From the NCBI GenBank assembly GCA_964636985.1, contig CAZWSX010000024.1:59984-123983 (forward strand): 64,000 nt of DNA, in the 5' to 3' direction. How positions within the stretch are numbered: the stretch's first letter is position 1; every line of letters starts with the position of its first letter. The notes beneath the pieces are model-generated. The model made no database searches. It saw only the letters and a program-made list of their open reading frames with translations, and was not told the origin of the DNA. This document shows, piece after piece, positions 1-8,744 of the stretch. Origin of the DNA: CAZWSX01 sp964636985. GTDB lineage: Bacteria; Planctomycetota; Planctomycetia; Pirellulales; Pirellulaceae. The translations under genes and the position numbers were made by a program.

Positions 1-2457
1 CGGCGGAAATTCAAAATCGCCCAAGGCGGCGACGGCGGCGCGGCTCTCGTGCCAGGCAAGCCCGACGAAAGCCTGCTGATCGAGAAAGTCGTCAGCAAGG
101 AAATGCCTCCCAAAGGGGACGATCCCCTCGACGAAAAGCAAATCGAAGTCCTCCGCCGCTGGATCGCCACAGGTGCCGCCACCAAAGTCGATCCCGAACC
201 GCCACTAGAAGCGACTGAGTCCGAATCGACCCTCTCCGAAGCCGACCGCAACTGGTGGTCGTTTCAACCTCCTCGCCGCGTCGATCCTCCAGCCGTCCGC
301 GACGCCAGCCGCGTCCGCACTTCGATCGATGCCTTTCTATTGGCAAAGCTGGAAGAAAAGAACATCAGCTTCAACCCCGATGCTCCCAAACAAGTCGTCC
401 TGCGGCGACTGGCCTTCGACCTGACGGGCTTGCCTCCCACGCCGGAAATCCAGGCCGAGTTTGAAGCCGACACCACCGATGGCGCCTACGAGCGCATCGT
501 GGACAAGCTCCTCAACTCCGAACGCTTCGGCGAACACTGGGCCCGCCATTGGCTCGACGTGGCAGGCTACGCCGACAGTGACGGCTACCTCGACGCCGAC
601 CGGGAACGCCCCGAGGCGTGGCGCTACCGCGATTACGTAATTCGCGCCTTCAACACCGACAAGCCGTACGATCGCTTTACACTCGAGCAAGTTGCCGGCG
701 ACGAACTCTCCGACTGGCGCCGCGCAGACGAGCTTTCCCCCGCGATGGTCGACGAACTCACGGCCACCGGGTTCCTCCGAACTGCGGTCGATCCAACTTA
801 CGGCGGCTGGAAAGAAAAAGTCGAGATCAACAAAGTCATCGCCGACACCATTCAAATCGTCGGCAGCACCTACTTCGGCCTGACCATCCAATGTGCCCGC
901 TGCCACCAGCACAAGCACGACCCGCTGTCGCAGCGAGACTACTACTCCCTCGCCGCCGTCCTGGGTGCTGCGTACGACCCCGAACCCGCCCGCTGGCTTG
1001 TCTCGCTCGATCGGGCCATTCCTCTGGCGACCGAAACGCAGCAAGCCAAAATCAACGAGTGGAACGCCGGCGTCGACCAACGCATCGCCAAACTCAACGC
1101 CGAGATCATGGAGATCAGCATCGCGCGTCGCGTAAAAATGATTGCCGAAAAGCTCGAGGCGGCCGGCCTCCTCGCGAGTCTTTCGAAAGAAGACCGCGAG
1201 GCCCTCGTCGCCGCAGCGGCGACACCCGACAAGCAACGTAACGACGACCAAAAACGCCGCGTGAACGAAGCGAAGCTCGAAGAGAAAGGCCTGGCGCCGA
1301 TCACGATTTCTGATGACGAGGTGAATGCCCGTTGGCCCGATACGCCTAAGGAAGTGGAACGAATTAAGGCCGCCGTCGCCGCCGAAACCGCGCTAAAGAA
1401 ACCACTCGTGATGCTGCGAGGAATCCAAGACCTCGCCGAAACCGCCCACCCTACCCACGTCCTGCGGCGCGGCGATTTCAACACCCCCGGGCGAGTCGTC
1501 GAACCCAACATCCCCGTCGTCCTGTCGACCGGCATTAGTCCCTACGCTCCCCAGCCGGGCTATAAGACCACTGGCCGTCGAACCGCGTTCGCGAAGTGGC
1601 TCGTCGATCCGCGTCACCCCACGACTGCCCGCGTCCACGTGAATCGCCTGTGGGGGATCCTCTTCGGCCGTGGTCTCGTCGAAACTGTCGACGACTTCGG
1701 AAAGCTTGGTGCGCAACCAACGCATCCCGAATTGCTCGACTGGCTGGCCATCGAGTTCATCAACCAAGGTTGGAGCCAAAAGAAGCTCCTCAAGCTGATG
1801 GTCACGTCGACCGCCTACCGGCAATCGTCAACGCTTGACCCGGCCAAAACCGCCGTCGACGAGCCCAACATGCTGCTGGGCGTCTATCGCCCGAAACGAT
1901 TGACGGGCGAACAGCTTCGCGATGGTTTGCTGTTCGCCTCGGGCAAGCTCAACGCAACGATGTACGGCCCGCCGACCAAAGTTCACCAGCAAGGAGACGG
2001 CTCCGTCATCACCACCGACGATGCCGCCGGCAACCGCCGCAGCATCTACCTGCAAGTCCGCCGCAGCGAACCCGTCACCATCATGGACACCTTCGATACG
2101 CCGCGGATGGAGATCAACTGCACGCGACGAACCGAAGCCACCGTGCCGACGCAGGCCCTCACGATGCTCAACAGCCCGTTCATGCAGATGGCCTCGCAAG
2201 CCTTCAGCCAGCGAATCCTGGCCCAACCAACCCGCGCTGAACGCATCGAGCAGGCCGTCCGCGTCGCCTTCGGCCGCCAAGCGACTGATGCCGACCGCGC
2301 CGCGCTGAACACATTCCTCGACGACTACGCCAAGAACGAACTCGGCGAGCGGTTCGCCACCGCCGACAGCGCCACGCTTGCAACCATGGAAACAGAGGCC
2401 TGGCCCCACGCAGCCGTCGCCTTGCTAAACGCCAACGAATTTTTGTACGTGGAATAA
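1..2457 (+). CDS. DUF1549/DUF1553 (PSCyt1-PSCyt2-PSD1) protein, 5' truncated by window edge
   Basis: The reading frame is open from base 1, so the true start lies outside the window. The first ~55 residues are the end of a planctomycete cytochrome C domain (PSCyt1, motif ALVPGKPDESLL, then MPPKGDDPL); its CxxCH would lie upstream. DUF1549 follows (residues ~90-330, with RRLAFDLTGLPPTP and a heme-like CARCH), then DUF1553 (~510-790, with VNRLWGILFGRGLV). Such proteins are exported and abundant in Planctomycetes, with suspected redox or carbohydrate-linked roles but no proven function. The stop is 3 bp before the next start, a DUF1501 gene; this pairing is the rule in the phylum and implies joint expression and probably a shared complex. 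Family call is secure, biochemical role unknown. Confidence 0.93.
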   Translation, partial: RRKFKIAQGGDGGAALVPGKPDESLLIEKVVSKEMPPKGDDPLDEKQIEVLRRWIATGAATKVDPEPPLEATESESTLSEADRNWWSFQPPRRVDPPAVRDASRVRTSIDAFLLAKLEEKNISFNPDAPKQVVLRRLAFDLTGLPPTPEIQAEFEADTTDGAYERIVDKLLNSERFGEHWARHWLDVAGYADSDGYLDADRERPEAWRYRDYVIRAFNTDKPYDRFTLEQVAGDELSDWRRADELSPAMVDELTATGFLRTAVDPTYGGWKEKVEINKVIADTIQIVGSTYFGLTIQCARCHQHKHDPLSQRDYYSLAAVLGAAYDPEPARWLVSLDRAIPLATETQQAKINEWNAGVDQRIAKLNAEIMEISIARRVKMIAEKLEAAGLLASLSKEDREALVAAAATPDKQRNDDQKRRVNEAKLEEKGLAPITISDDEVNARWPDTPKEVERIKAAVAAETALKKPLVMLRGIQDLAETAHPTHVLRRGDFNTPGRVVEPNIPVVLSTGISPYAPQPGYKTTGRRTAFAKWLVDPRHPTTARVHVNRLWGILFGRGLVETVDDFGKLGAQPTHPELLDWLAIEFINQGWSQKKLLKLMVTSTAYRQSSTLDPAKTAVDEPNMLLGVYRPKRLTGEQLRDGLLFASGKLNATMYGPPTKVHQQGDGSVITTDDAAGNRRSIYLQVRRSEPVTIMDTFDTPRMEINCTRRTEATVPTQALTMLNSPFMQMASQAFSQRILAQPTRAERIEQAVRVAFGRQATDADRAALNTFLDDYAKNELGERFATADSATLATMETEAWPHAAVALLNANEFLYVE

Positions 2458-2460
2458 ATC

Positions 2461-3900
2461 ATGCGATGTTCCGCCACCACCGCCACGACTTTGCCCCAAC
2501 TCCTCGCACGCCGCGACTGGATGTCCCGCATGGGCGGCGGCCTCGCGGGGATCGCGTTGGCCTCGCTCTTGGCCGAAGATGCCGCGCGCGCGAATCCAAT
2601 TGAAGACTTCCGCAACATCCCCGGGCCGCACTTCGCCCCCAAGGCGAAAGCAGTGATCCAACTCTTCCAGCATGGCGGTCCCAGCCACATGGATTTGTTC
2701 GATCCCAAGCCCGAGCTGAACCAGCGCGACGGCCAACCCATGCCCAGCTGGTTCACCGACCTGGTCGCGATCTCCGCCCACGGCAACCTGATGGGCGTGC
2801 CGTTCAAGTTTGCCAAACACGGCGATTGCGGCGTGGAGTACTCCGAAATCATCCCGCACGTGGCCTCGTGCGCCGACGATATCGCACTGATCCGCTCGAT
2901 GTACACCGAGCACAACAACCACGAGCAGGCCCTCTGGATGATCCACGGCGGCACGATCACCACCGGGCGGCCGACCATCGGTTGTTGGGTCAATTACGCC
3001 CTCGGCTCAGCAAACAAGGATTTGCCTTCCTACGTCGTACTACGTAACGACAATTCCTACCCCGTCGACCGCGCGCGAAACTGGTCCTCCGGCTGGCTTC
3101 CTCCCAAGTACCAAGGGGTCCACCTGCGAAACGAAGGGACGCCCGTCCTCTATTTGCAGCCGTCGCAGCAAATCACGCCCAAGGTCGATGGCCTGCGCCG
3201 CGAGCTCTTGTCCAAACTCAACAACGAACACCGCGCCAGCCACGCGGCCATCGATGGCGCCCTGGAAGCTCGCATCGCCAGTTACGAGATGGCCGCGCGG
3301 ATGCAACTCACGGCCGCCGACGCCCTCGACATCAACCAAGAGACGGCCGAGACCCACAAGCTGTACGGCCTCGACAACCCCGTCACGGCCCCTTACGCCC
3401 GGCGCTGCCTGATGGCCCGTCGCTTGATCGAACGGGGCGTCCGCTACGTGCAGGTTTTCATCGAAGGCCAGCGCTGGGACACCCACGGTGATAACGCCAA
3501 CGCCACTAAGAAAATCTGCGATGAGACCGATCAACCATCGGCAGCACTGCTGAAGGACCTCAAACGCCGCGGCATGCTCAACGACACGCTGCTGATCTGG
3601 GGCGGCGAGTTCGGCCGCACGCCTGTCAGCCAAGGGGGCAACGGCCGCGACCACCACAAGCAAGGCTTCTCTATGTGGATGGCCGGCGGCGGCATCAAAG
3701 GAGGCCAGTCCTACGGCGCCACCGATTCGCTCGGCTATAACGCCGTGGAAAACCGAACCAAAGTCGCCGACTTCCACGCCACCGTCTTCCACCTGCTCGG
3801 CCTCGACCACAACCACGTCACCTACCGCATGCGTGGCCGCGACGAGAAGTTGACCGACGTGCATCACGATGCGAAAGTGCTGAATGCGCTGATCGCCTGA
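2461..3900 (+). CDS. DUF1501 domain protein
   Basis: 479 residues. The N-terminus has a Tat-like segment (ARRDW, then a Gly/Ala/Leu-rich stretch ending in AARANP), so export by twin arginine is likely. Family signatures seen: QHGGPSHMDLFDPKP (~residue 70), RWDTHGDN (~340), GGEFGRTP and GRDHHKQGF (~380-400), and GGGIKGG. DUF1501 has an alkaline-phosphatase/sulfatase-like core, and these His/Asp/Glu motifs fit metal binding. It starts 3 bp after the DUF1549/DUF1553 gene and surely shares its transcript. No experimentally established substrate is known to me. A downstream hairpin at 3917-3950 may end or protect the message. Confidence 0.93.
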   Translation: MRCSATTATTLPQLLARRDWMSRMGGGLAGIALASLLAEDAARANPIEDFRNIPGPHFAPKAKAVIQLFQHGGPSHMDLFDPKPELNQRDGQPMPSWFTDLVAISAHGNLMGVPFKFAKHGDCGVEYSEIIPHVASCADDIALIRSMYTEHNNHEQALWMIHGGTITTGRPTIGCWVNYALGSANKDLPSYVVLRNDNSYPVDRARNWSSGWLPPKYQGVHLRNEGTPVLYLQPSQQITPKVDGLRRELLSKLNNEHRASHAAIDGALEARIASYEMAARMQLTAADALDINQETAETHKLYGLDNPVTAPYARRCLMARRLIERGVRYVQVFIEGQRWDTHGDNANATKKICDETDQPSAALLKDLKRRGMLNDTLLIWGGEFGRTPVSQGGNGRDHHKQGFSMWMAGGGIKGGQSYGATDSLGYNAVENRTKVADFHATVFHLLGLDHNHVTYRMRGRDEKLTDVHHDAKVLNALIA

Positions 3901-3916
3901 TCTGCTTTCTGAGTTT

Positions 3917-3950
3917 GGGTGGCACTGGCGTCCCAAAGACGCCAGTGTGA
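3917..3950. repeat. Hairpin repeat R1, copy 1 (post-stop palindrome)
   Basis: The sequence begins GGGTGGCACTGGCGTC, and CACTGGCGTC pairs perfectly with GACGCCAGTG across a 5-base loop. It lies 16 bp after the DUF1501 stop. Two further copies lie 8 bp after the ftsK stop (30810) and 16 bp after the GT2 stop (36875). No T-run follows, so it is not a classical terminator; a transcript-stabilising or REP-like element fits better. Confidence 0.8.
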
Positions 3951-3992
3951 GTAAGGATCGCCTCTTAGCCGTAGCCGCTGTAACAAGAAGAC

Positions 3993-4192
3993 CAGGGCCG
4001 ATAGGCCCGACAGATCTCAGCCGGCTGCGTAAGCTGCCGGTACGAATGCCAGAAGAATCTTGAAGGCCCGAAGGTGCCGACAGATGAGGTGCGGATCGAT
4101 TTCTGTCGGCACCTTCGGGCCTCGGAAACTCTTCGCCTACGCAAACCGGGCCCTCACGGACCCGGCTAAGATCTGTCGGCCCTTCGGGCCTT
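3993..4192. repeat. REPIN-like inverted doublet of palindromic element R2
   Basis: Copy 1 (3993-4083) reads GGGCCGATAGGCCC, then GACAGATCTCAGCCG, a variable short stem-loop, ~30 bp, then AAGGCCCGAAGGTGCCGACAG. Copy 2 (4103-4192) is the same element in reverse, beginning CTGTCGGCACCTTCGGGCC and ending CTGTCGGCCCTTCGGGCC. The two form one ~200 bp imperfect palindrome. Single copies occur at 36967 and 39199. It fills the gap between the DUF1501 gene and the mannonate dehydratase gene. The head-to-head doublet is the layout of REPINs; no RAYT transposase gene is in the window. Confidence 0.8.
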
Positions 4193-4283
4193 TTGCACAC
4201 GCGTCTCCTCGCGTCGGTGTACACTAATCCTCGCCTCGCTCCCCGCCTCCCATTCCCCCCCTCACCCCTTCCTGACTTCCCCC

Positions 4284-5267
4284 ATGCGCCTCGCAACAGT
4301 CCTGACACCCGTCAGCGACGAAAACCTCCAACTCGCCGCCCAATGCGGCGTGACCGATCTCGTCTACCGCTACTACGGCCCCGATGTCGCCGCACTGCAC
4401 GCCATGCAACGCCGGGCGGAATCGTTCGGCCTGACCATCTCCGTCATCGAAGGCTATCTGCCGATCGAGAAACTCAAGCTCGGCATCGACGATGGCACCG
4501 AGATGAAGGCCATGCAGACGCTCATCAAACAACTGAGCGACAGCGGCATCAAACTCCTGTGCTACAACTTTATGTCGGGCTCCGACTGGGCCCGCACCAA
4601 GGTCGATGCTCCCGAGCGGGGCAGGGCGAAGACCACCGCTTTCGACCTGGCCGAAGTCGAACGGGTGATGAAACTTGGCTACGAGCCACCCGATAAACAC
4701 GTCGATGAAATCGCCAAAGGCCTCACGCCTGAGAAGCTGTGGGAGAACCTCGCGCGGCTGCTCGATGGTTTGCTTCCCACCGCCGAAGCCTGCGGCGTGA
4801 CGATGTGCATGCACCCCGACGATCCACCGCTGCCGACGCTGCTCGGCAAGCCGCGGATCATGCACAATGTCGAAGGCTTCGAGCAGCTCGTGAGCATGCG
4901 GCCGAGCCCCAGCAACAAGATCTGCTTTTGCCAGGGCTCGTTCGCGTCGATGGGCATCGATGTCCTCGCCGCCATCGAACGTTTGGGATCGCATATCAAG
5001 TACGTCCACTTCCGCGACGTGCGGGGTGGTCCTACACGTTTTGCCGAAACCTTCCATGACAACGGCCCCACCGACATGGCGGCCGCGATCAGGGCCTATC
5101 GAAAGGTTGGCTACGATGGCCCACTGCGGCCCGACCACGTGCCGCAACTCGTCGGCGAAGACGACGGCGAACCCGGGTACACCATGCTAGGGAGATTGTT
5201 CGCGTACGGTTATATCCGTGGCCTTCTGCATGCCACCGAGCCAGTTCATGCGACGGAGCCACAATGA
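4284..5267 (+). CDS. uxuA: Mannonate dehydratase (UxuA family)
   Basis: 327 residues, a cytoplasmic TIM-barrel enzyme that dehydrates D-mannonate to 2-keto-3-deoxygluconate in hexuronate breakdown. Seen: CYNFM...DWARTK (~residue 92), CMHPDDPP (~173), CQGS with C216, YVHFRD with H242, RPDHVPQ with D284/H285, and a C-terminal GRLFAYGYIRGLLHA. These match the metal-binding and active-site blocks of UxuA. It is shorter than the ~394-residue E. coli enzyme, as is usual for the shorter branch. The stop overlaps the Nramp-like start by 4 bp (ATGA), so translation is probably coupled. No other hexuronate gene lies nearby. A related sugar-acid dehydratase or isomerase remains possible. Confidence 0.88.
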   Translation: MRLATVLTPVSDENLQLAAQCGVTDLVYRYYGPDVAALHAMQRRAESFGLTISVIEGYLPIEKLKLGIDDGTEMKAMQTLIKQLSDSGIKLLCYNFMSGSDWARTKVDAPERGRAKTTAFDLAEVERVMKLGYEPPDKHVDEIAKGLTPEKLWENLARLLDGLLPTAEACGVTMCMHPDDPPLPTLLGKPRIMHNVEGFEQLVSMRPSPSNKICFCQGSFASMGIDVLAAIERLGSHIKYVHFRDVRGGPTRFAETFHDNGPTDMAAAIRAYRKVGYDGPLRPDHVPQLVGEDDGEPGYTMLGRLFAYGYIRGLLHATEPVHATEPQ

Positions 5268-6793
5268 GCAATCCTTACGAGTCACCGAAGTCTATCGAGA
5301 GCACCATCGAGGCCGAAGAGCTGAGCGGCTCCTCGAAAGGCCCCTCCGGCAGCGATCACGGCGAGTTGCCCGACTGGGAGACGGGCGACGTTCCCGAACC
5401 ACTTCCTTTCTCGGTTCCCAACATTTTCAAAACCATCGGTCCCGGTGCCATTCTCTTGGCCGCGTCGATCGGCGGCGGCGAGTGGATCGTCGGCCCCATG
5501 ACGGCCGTCAAATACGGCACCGGCATCCTGTGGGTCGCTACCGTTGGCATCTTCTTTCAGATGATGTTCAACCTCGAGGCGATTCGCTACACGCTGGCCA
5601 CCGGCGAGCCCATCATCACCGGCTTTATGCGGCTCAAACCGGGGCCCAAGTTTTGGGGCGGCTTGTTCATCTTGTTGGGCATCTGCCAACTGTCGGTCCC
5701 CGCACTCGCTGCTGGATGCGCCAATGTTCTGTTTTCCGCCGCGATGGGACGCGAGCCCACCTCCGACGACGGCCGTGCCATCATGTGGATCACGTTGGCG
5801 ATGGTAGTCGTCGCCATCATTCTGCTCCTCTCCGGGAAGTCGGTCGAGAAAACACTCGAGCGGCTCTCGTGGGGCATGATCGTTTTCATCATGGTCTTTC
5901 TGCTCGTTGCCAATATTTTGTTCGTCCCTCTCGACATTTGGAAGAAAACGGCCATCGGGTTCCTCACTCCGCAAGCGTTGCCGAAAGGCGTCGACATGGT
6001 CCTCCTCGGCGTGTTTGCCGCGACGGCCGGCTCCGGTGGACTTGGCAACCTGGCAATCAGTAACTGGAGTCGCGACAAAGGCCTCGCCATGGGCAAGTAC
6101 GTCGGCGGCATCGCCGGTGCGCTCTCCAGCGAAGAAGCGACACTCGCGCCGGTTGGTTGGACGTTCATCCCTACGGCCGAAAACGTCCGCCGCTGGCGCA
6201 CCTGGTGGTACTACACGCTCCTCGATCAATCGGTCTTGTGGGCGTGCGGATGCGTGGTCGGGATGTTTCTCAACGTCAATCTCGCGCTGGCGATTGTGCC
6301 GGAAGGAACCGTGTTGCCCGACTATTCGGCCGGGGCCTTCCAAGCCAAGCACATGGCCCAGTCGCTGTGGAGCGGCTTTTGGGTGTTGGCGTTGCTCAAC
6401 GGCTTTTGGATTTTGTTCTCGACACAGCTCGGGAACATGGATTGCCTCGCCCGCATCGTGAGCGACACCTTGTGGTCAGGTTGGCCATCCGTTCAGAAGA
6501 AGTGGAAGCCGGCCGTTATGTACGCGACGCTCTTGATTGGCTTCGCGATCTTCGGCAGCATCGCGCTTCTCTCAGGCAAGAGCGCCCTCGACCTGTTCAA
6601 GATTCTGGGAATTGTCGCCAACCCGATCCTGGCAATCTCCGCATTCGCCACGCTCGCCGTGAACACCCGCTTTTTGCCAAAAGAAATCCGCCCCTCCTGG
6701 TGGCGCTGCGCCGCATTGGTTGCAGCAGGCGTGATCTATACCATCTTCAGTGCGGCATCGTTTCACGCGCTGATCTTTCCGCAAACGAAGTGA
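5264..6793 (+). CDS. Nramp (SLC11)-like transporter with NPY tag
   Basis: 509 residues with about 11-12 hydrophobic helices. The N-terminal ~65 residues are polar and cytoplasmic and start MSNPYESPK, the same NPYxxP tag found on the small membrane proteins at 32-39 kb. The first helix (~60-85) has GPGAILLAASIGGGEW, aligning with the Nramp metal site where canonical members read DPGN; here it is G70-G-G-E73. A GSGGLGNLAISNW block sits where helix 6 is expected. Family resemblance is clear, but the changed site makes Mn/Fe specificity doubtful; Mg, another ion or an organic substrate is possible. Coupling to the mannonate dehydratase by ATGA suggests a metal or substrate need of that enzyme, but this is inference. 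Confidence 0.85.
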   Translation: MSNPYESPKSIESTIEAEELSGSSKGPSGSDHGELPDWETGDVPEPLPFSVPNIFKTIGPGAILLAASIGGGEWIVGPMTAVKYGTGILWVATVGIFFQMMFNLEAIRYTLATGEPIITGFMRLKPGPKFWGGLFILLGICQLSVPALAAGCANVLFSAAMGREPTSDDGRAIMWITLAMVVVAIILLLSGKSVEKTLERLSWGMIVFIMVFLLVANILFVPLDIWKKTAIGFLTPQALPKGVDMVLLGVFAATAGSGGLGNLAISNWSRDKGLAMGKYVGGIAGALSSEEATLAPVGWTFIPTAENVRRWRTWWYYTLLDQSVLWACGCVVGMFLNVNLALAIVPEGTVLPDYSAGAFQAKHMAQSLWSGFWVLALLNGFWILFSTQLGNMDCLARIVSDTLWSGWPSVQKKWKPAVMYATLLIGFAIFGSIALLSGKSALDLFKILGIVANPILAISAFATLAVNTRFLPKEIRPSWWRCAALVAAGVIYTIFSAASFHALIFPQTK

Positions 6794-6806
6794 GCCACAA
6801 AAAGTA

Positions 6807-6850
6807 GCACAGACAATCCTGTCTGTGCGCAGTGGGCTCGCTTTAGCAAG
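6807..6850. repeat. Hairpin repeat R3, copy a, with GTGGGCTCGCTTTAGC tail
   Basis: GCACAGACA, 4-base loop, TGTCTGTGC at 6807-6828, followed by a tail AGTGGGCTCGCTTTAGCAAG. The same hairpin plus tail recurs at 62156-62201 (GGACGGACA version, tail one base different). Both sit just after a plus-strand stop, in gaps between convergent genes. On the minus strand the stem is followed by CTACTTTTTG, so it could terminate leftward transcripts. Confidence 0.75.
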
Positions 6851-6930
6851 TCGAGATAGAACGCAGGATCACTCGCTTCGTGATCCCCAATTTACAAGGG
6901 ACACTCACTTTCCACTATCCTTTCCTCCTC

Positions 6931-6988
6931 GGTGTCCTCCATGTCTCTGTGTTTTCAATGAACGAAACACAGAGGCACAGAGGACACG
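6931..6988. repeat. Long imperfect inverted repeat (MITE-like)
   Basis: Arms of ~24 bp: GTGTCCTCCATGTCTCTGTG at 6932 onward and GAAACACAGAGGCACAGAGG from 6964, about 20 of 24 positions pairing, around a 7-base loop. A half copy lies at 17429-17452 and CCCTCTGTGGCAAA relatives at ~7149 and ~62254. It lies in a 381 bp gap (6794-7174) that is wholly repeats, with no gene visible. Confidence 0.7.
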
Positions 6989-7020
6989 GAGCGAAAGCAG
7001 ATACAGAACAAACGATGCCG

Positions 7021-7060
7021 ACTTCGTAAATCAAAAATCAACAATCATCAATCAATGAAT
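7021..7060. repeat. AT-rich dispersed motif R4, copy a
   Basis: ACTTCGTAAATCAAAAATCA continuing with AACAATCATCAATCAAT; essentially identical to 17519-17562. Both copies lie 30-80 bp downstream of a CTCTGTGTTTC half-palindrome, so the two motifs travel together. No ORF. Confidence 0.75.
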
Positions 7061-7107
7061 GGGTACTTTAATCCGTCACCTTTTCCTTGCTAAAGGGTGC
7101 GCACCGC

Positions 7108-7129
7108 GCACAGACAAGATTGTCTGTGC
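7108..7129. repeat. Hairpin repeat R3, copy b
   Basis: GCACAGACA, loop AGAT, TGTCTGTGC. It lies 46 bp beyond the stop of the minus-strand ceramidase-like gene, inside the convergent gap, and may act in ending that transcript. Confidence 0.7.
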
Positions 7130-7174
7130 CACATTTCTCCTCTGAGCTCTCGGTGCCCTCTGTGGCAAAACCTC

Positions 7175-8692
7175 CTATTCCAACTCAGGCGGCAGCGCCC
7201 CATAGCTCCACACCTTCCGCTGCGGTTCCGGAATCGGCGCCGCGCTCGGTACCTTCCCAGGCGTCAGCGTTCCCGAGAGCTTGATCAGCCCCTTGGCGAT
7301 CTGGCCGCCGGCTGTTGGTTCCAAGTTGCTATAGCTGGTCAGCCGCGTTTCGTATCCGCCGCCGCGCGGGCCAAGGGCGTCTTCAGTCGGCACGTAGCCG
7401 ATGCAATCGTTCGCCAGCGAGACGGGGAACGTGAAGGGGAACTTACTGGCAGCCTTGATATCGAGCCCATATTGCACGAAATACTCGGCCGGGCACGACA
7501 GGAACACCGCCGGCCCCACTTGGATCGCCTGGAGTTCGACCGGCGCGACCGGCTCGCGCTTCACTCGCTCGGCCAAAACAACAATTTCCTTGGCGAACGT
7601 CCACTCCGTCGCGTCGACCGTGCTCGGGTCCTTCTTCACGAGTTCGAGCGACTTCGCCACCCGCTCTTTACTCGGCGGGCGGCGCTTGATCTTAAGAATC
7701 TCATGCGTCGCCGCGACCGGCGTCAGCGCTCCGGCGTGCTGCTCGATCGCCAGCAGCGCCTTCACGGCTTCCGCGCCCACGCGGCCGCCGACATAGCGCG
7801 ACGAGATTTCCCCGAACTGCTTGATCTGATACGGGCTGCGATTGTCGACCTGCGTCACGTCGCCCGCCATGCCGGGCGTGAAGACAACTTTCGCCTCGTC
7901 GCCGAACGTTCCGCGAATCGTCCGCTCGAGGTAGTAAACGTAGTCAGCCGAAATCCCGCCCGGCCCGGTCGTGCAGTGGCACGCAAAGTTCACCACGCAG
8001 CCCAGGAATTGCCCGTTCTTGTCCCAGGCCCCTAGCACGCCCACCTGCGGATCGATCGGCCCAGCCGGCTCGACGATATCAGGATTTCCTTGTCCCGGAT
8101 GCGTCGCCGAGAGCCCGCTCTTCATCCGAAACCGCCGATTGAACGCGGCAATCTTCTCCTCGCCAAAACCGGCCGCGCACACCGCGGGCACACGCTTGGC
8201 ATCCGCTTCGCAAATCGCTTCGGTGATCTGTGCTTCTACCTTGGCCAGATACTCCGCCGGAGCCGTCACCGTTTTGCCGTAGACCAGGTCCTTCACTAGC
8301 GGATCGGCATCGTCGAACTCGCCCGGCAAATAGAATCCTGTCGGCCCGGCGGAGTGGCTATGCGACGCGGCGATCATGATCGAACCCGGCTCAATGCCGC
8401 ACTTTGCCTTCACCGCCTCGCGAATCCGCGCGACACTTTGCCGCCGAATCAGCAGCGCATCGATCCCAACAATCGCGACCCGCGAAGTCCCATCGTCAAA
8501 CACCGCTGCCCGCGCCTTGCAAGCGTCATGAAACTTCTGGTGATAAGCCTTGCCGTATCCGCCCGGAGCCTCCATCCCGATCTCCGGCGAGATATCCCGC
8601 TCGGCAAAGCCGGCTTTGAATTCCTCCGCCGACACGGGCGAGCAGACACAAACGACAAGGCACAACAATGCAATCCACGGCAAGCGGCTCAT
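7175..8692 (-). CDS. Secreted neutral/alkaline ceramidase-like protein
   Basis: 505 residues with a Sec signal peptide (hydrophobic core IALLCLVVCVC, cleavage near VSA-EE at ~22-23). The body matches the N-terminal domain of neutral/alkaline non-lysosomal ceramidase: AGFAERDISPE at the start, AIVGIDALLI, AASHSHSAGPTG (zinc-site His motif, residues ~115), VNFACHCT and FTPGMAGDVTQVD (~265-280). Planctomycetes hold many such paralogues whose substrates may be lipids or sugar amides rather than ceramide. The start has AGGAA ~9 bp upstream. The upstream neighbour on the same strand is a decayed TIR-like gene, so any promoter lies within or beyond that relic. Family solid, substrate unknown. Confidence 0.88.
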   Translation of the reverse strand: MSRLPWIALLCLVVCVCSPVSAEEFKAGFAERDISPEIGMEAPGGYGKAYHQKFHDACKARAAVFDDGTSRVAIVGIDALLIRRQSVARIREAVKAKCGIEPGSIMIAASHSHSAGPTGFYLPGEFDDADPLVKDLVYGKTVTAPAEYLAKVEAQITEAICEADAKRVPAVCAAGFGEEKIAAFNRRFRMKSGLSATHPGQGNPDIVEPAGPIDPQVGVLGAWDKNGQFLGCVVNFACHCTTGPGGISADYVYYLERTIRGTFGDEAKVVFTPGMAGDVTQVDNRSPYQIKQFGEISSRYVGGRVGAEAVKALLAIEQHAGALTPVAATHEILKIKRRPPSKERVAKSLELVKKDPSTVDATEWTFAKEIVVLAERVKREPVAPVELQAIQVGPAVFLSCPAEYFVQYGLDIKAASKFPFTFPVSLANDCIGYVPTEDALGPRGGGYETRLTSYSNLEPTAGGQIAKGLIKLSGTLTPGKVPSAAPIPEPQRKVWSYGALPPELE

Positions 8693-8744
8693 GTGAAGTT
8701 CCTACAGGTAGGCATGGAACAGGCAGGACTGTCCATGGTAACTG

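Noticed and set aside
337..1251. Long minus-strand frame inside the first gene
   Set aside because: Antisense shadow of the DUF1549 region.
3040..4308. 422-codon minus-strand frame over the DUF1501 gene and the R2 doublet
   Set aside because: Runs through a known gene and palindromic repeats; no domain, no ribosome site.
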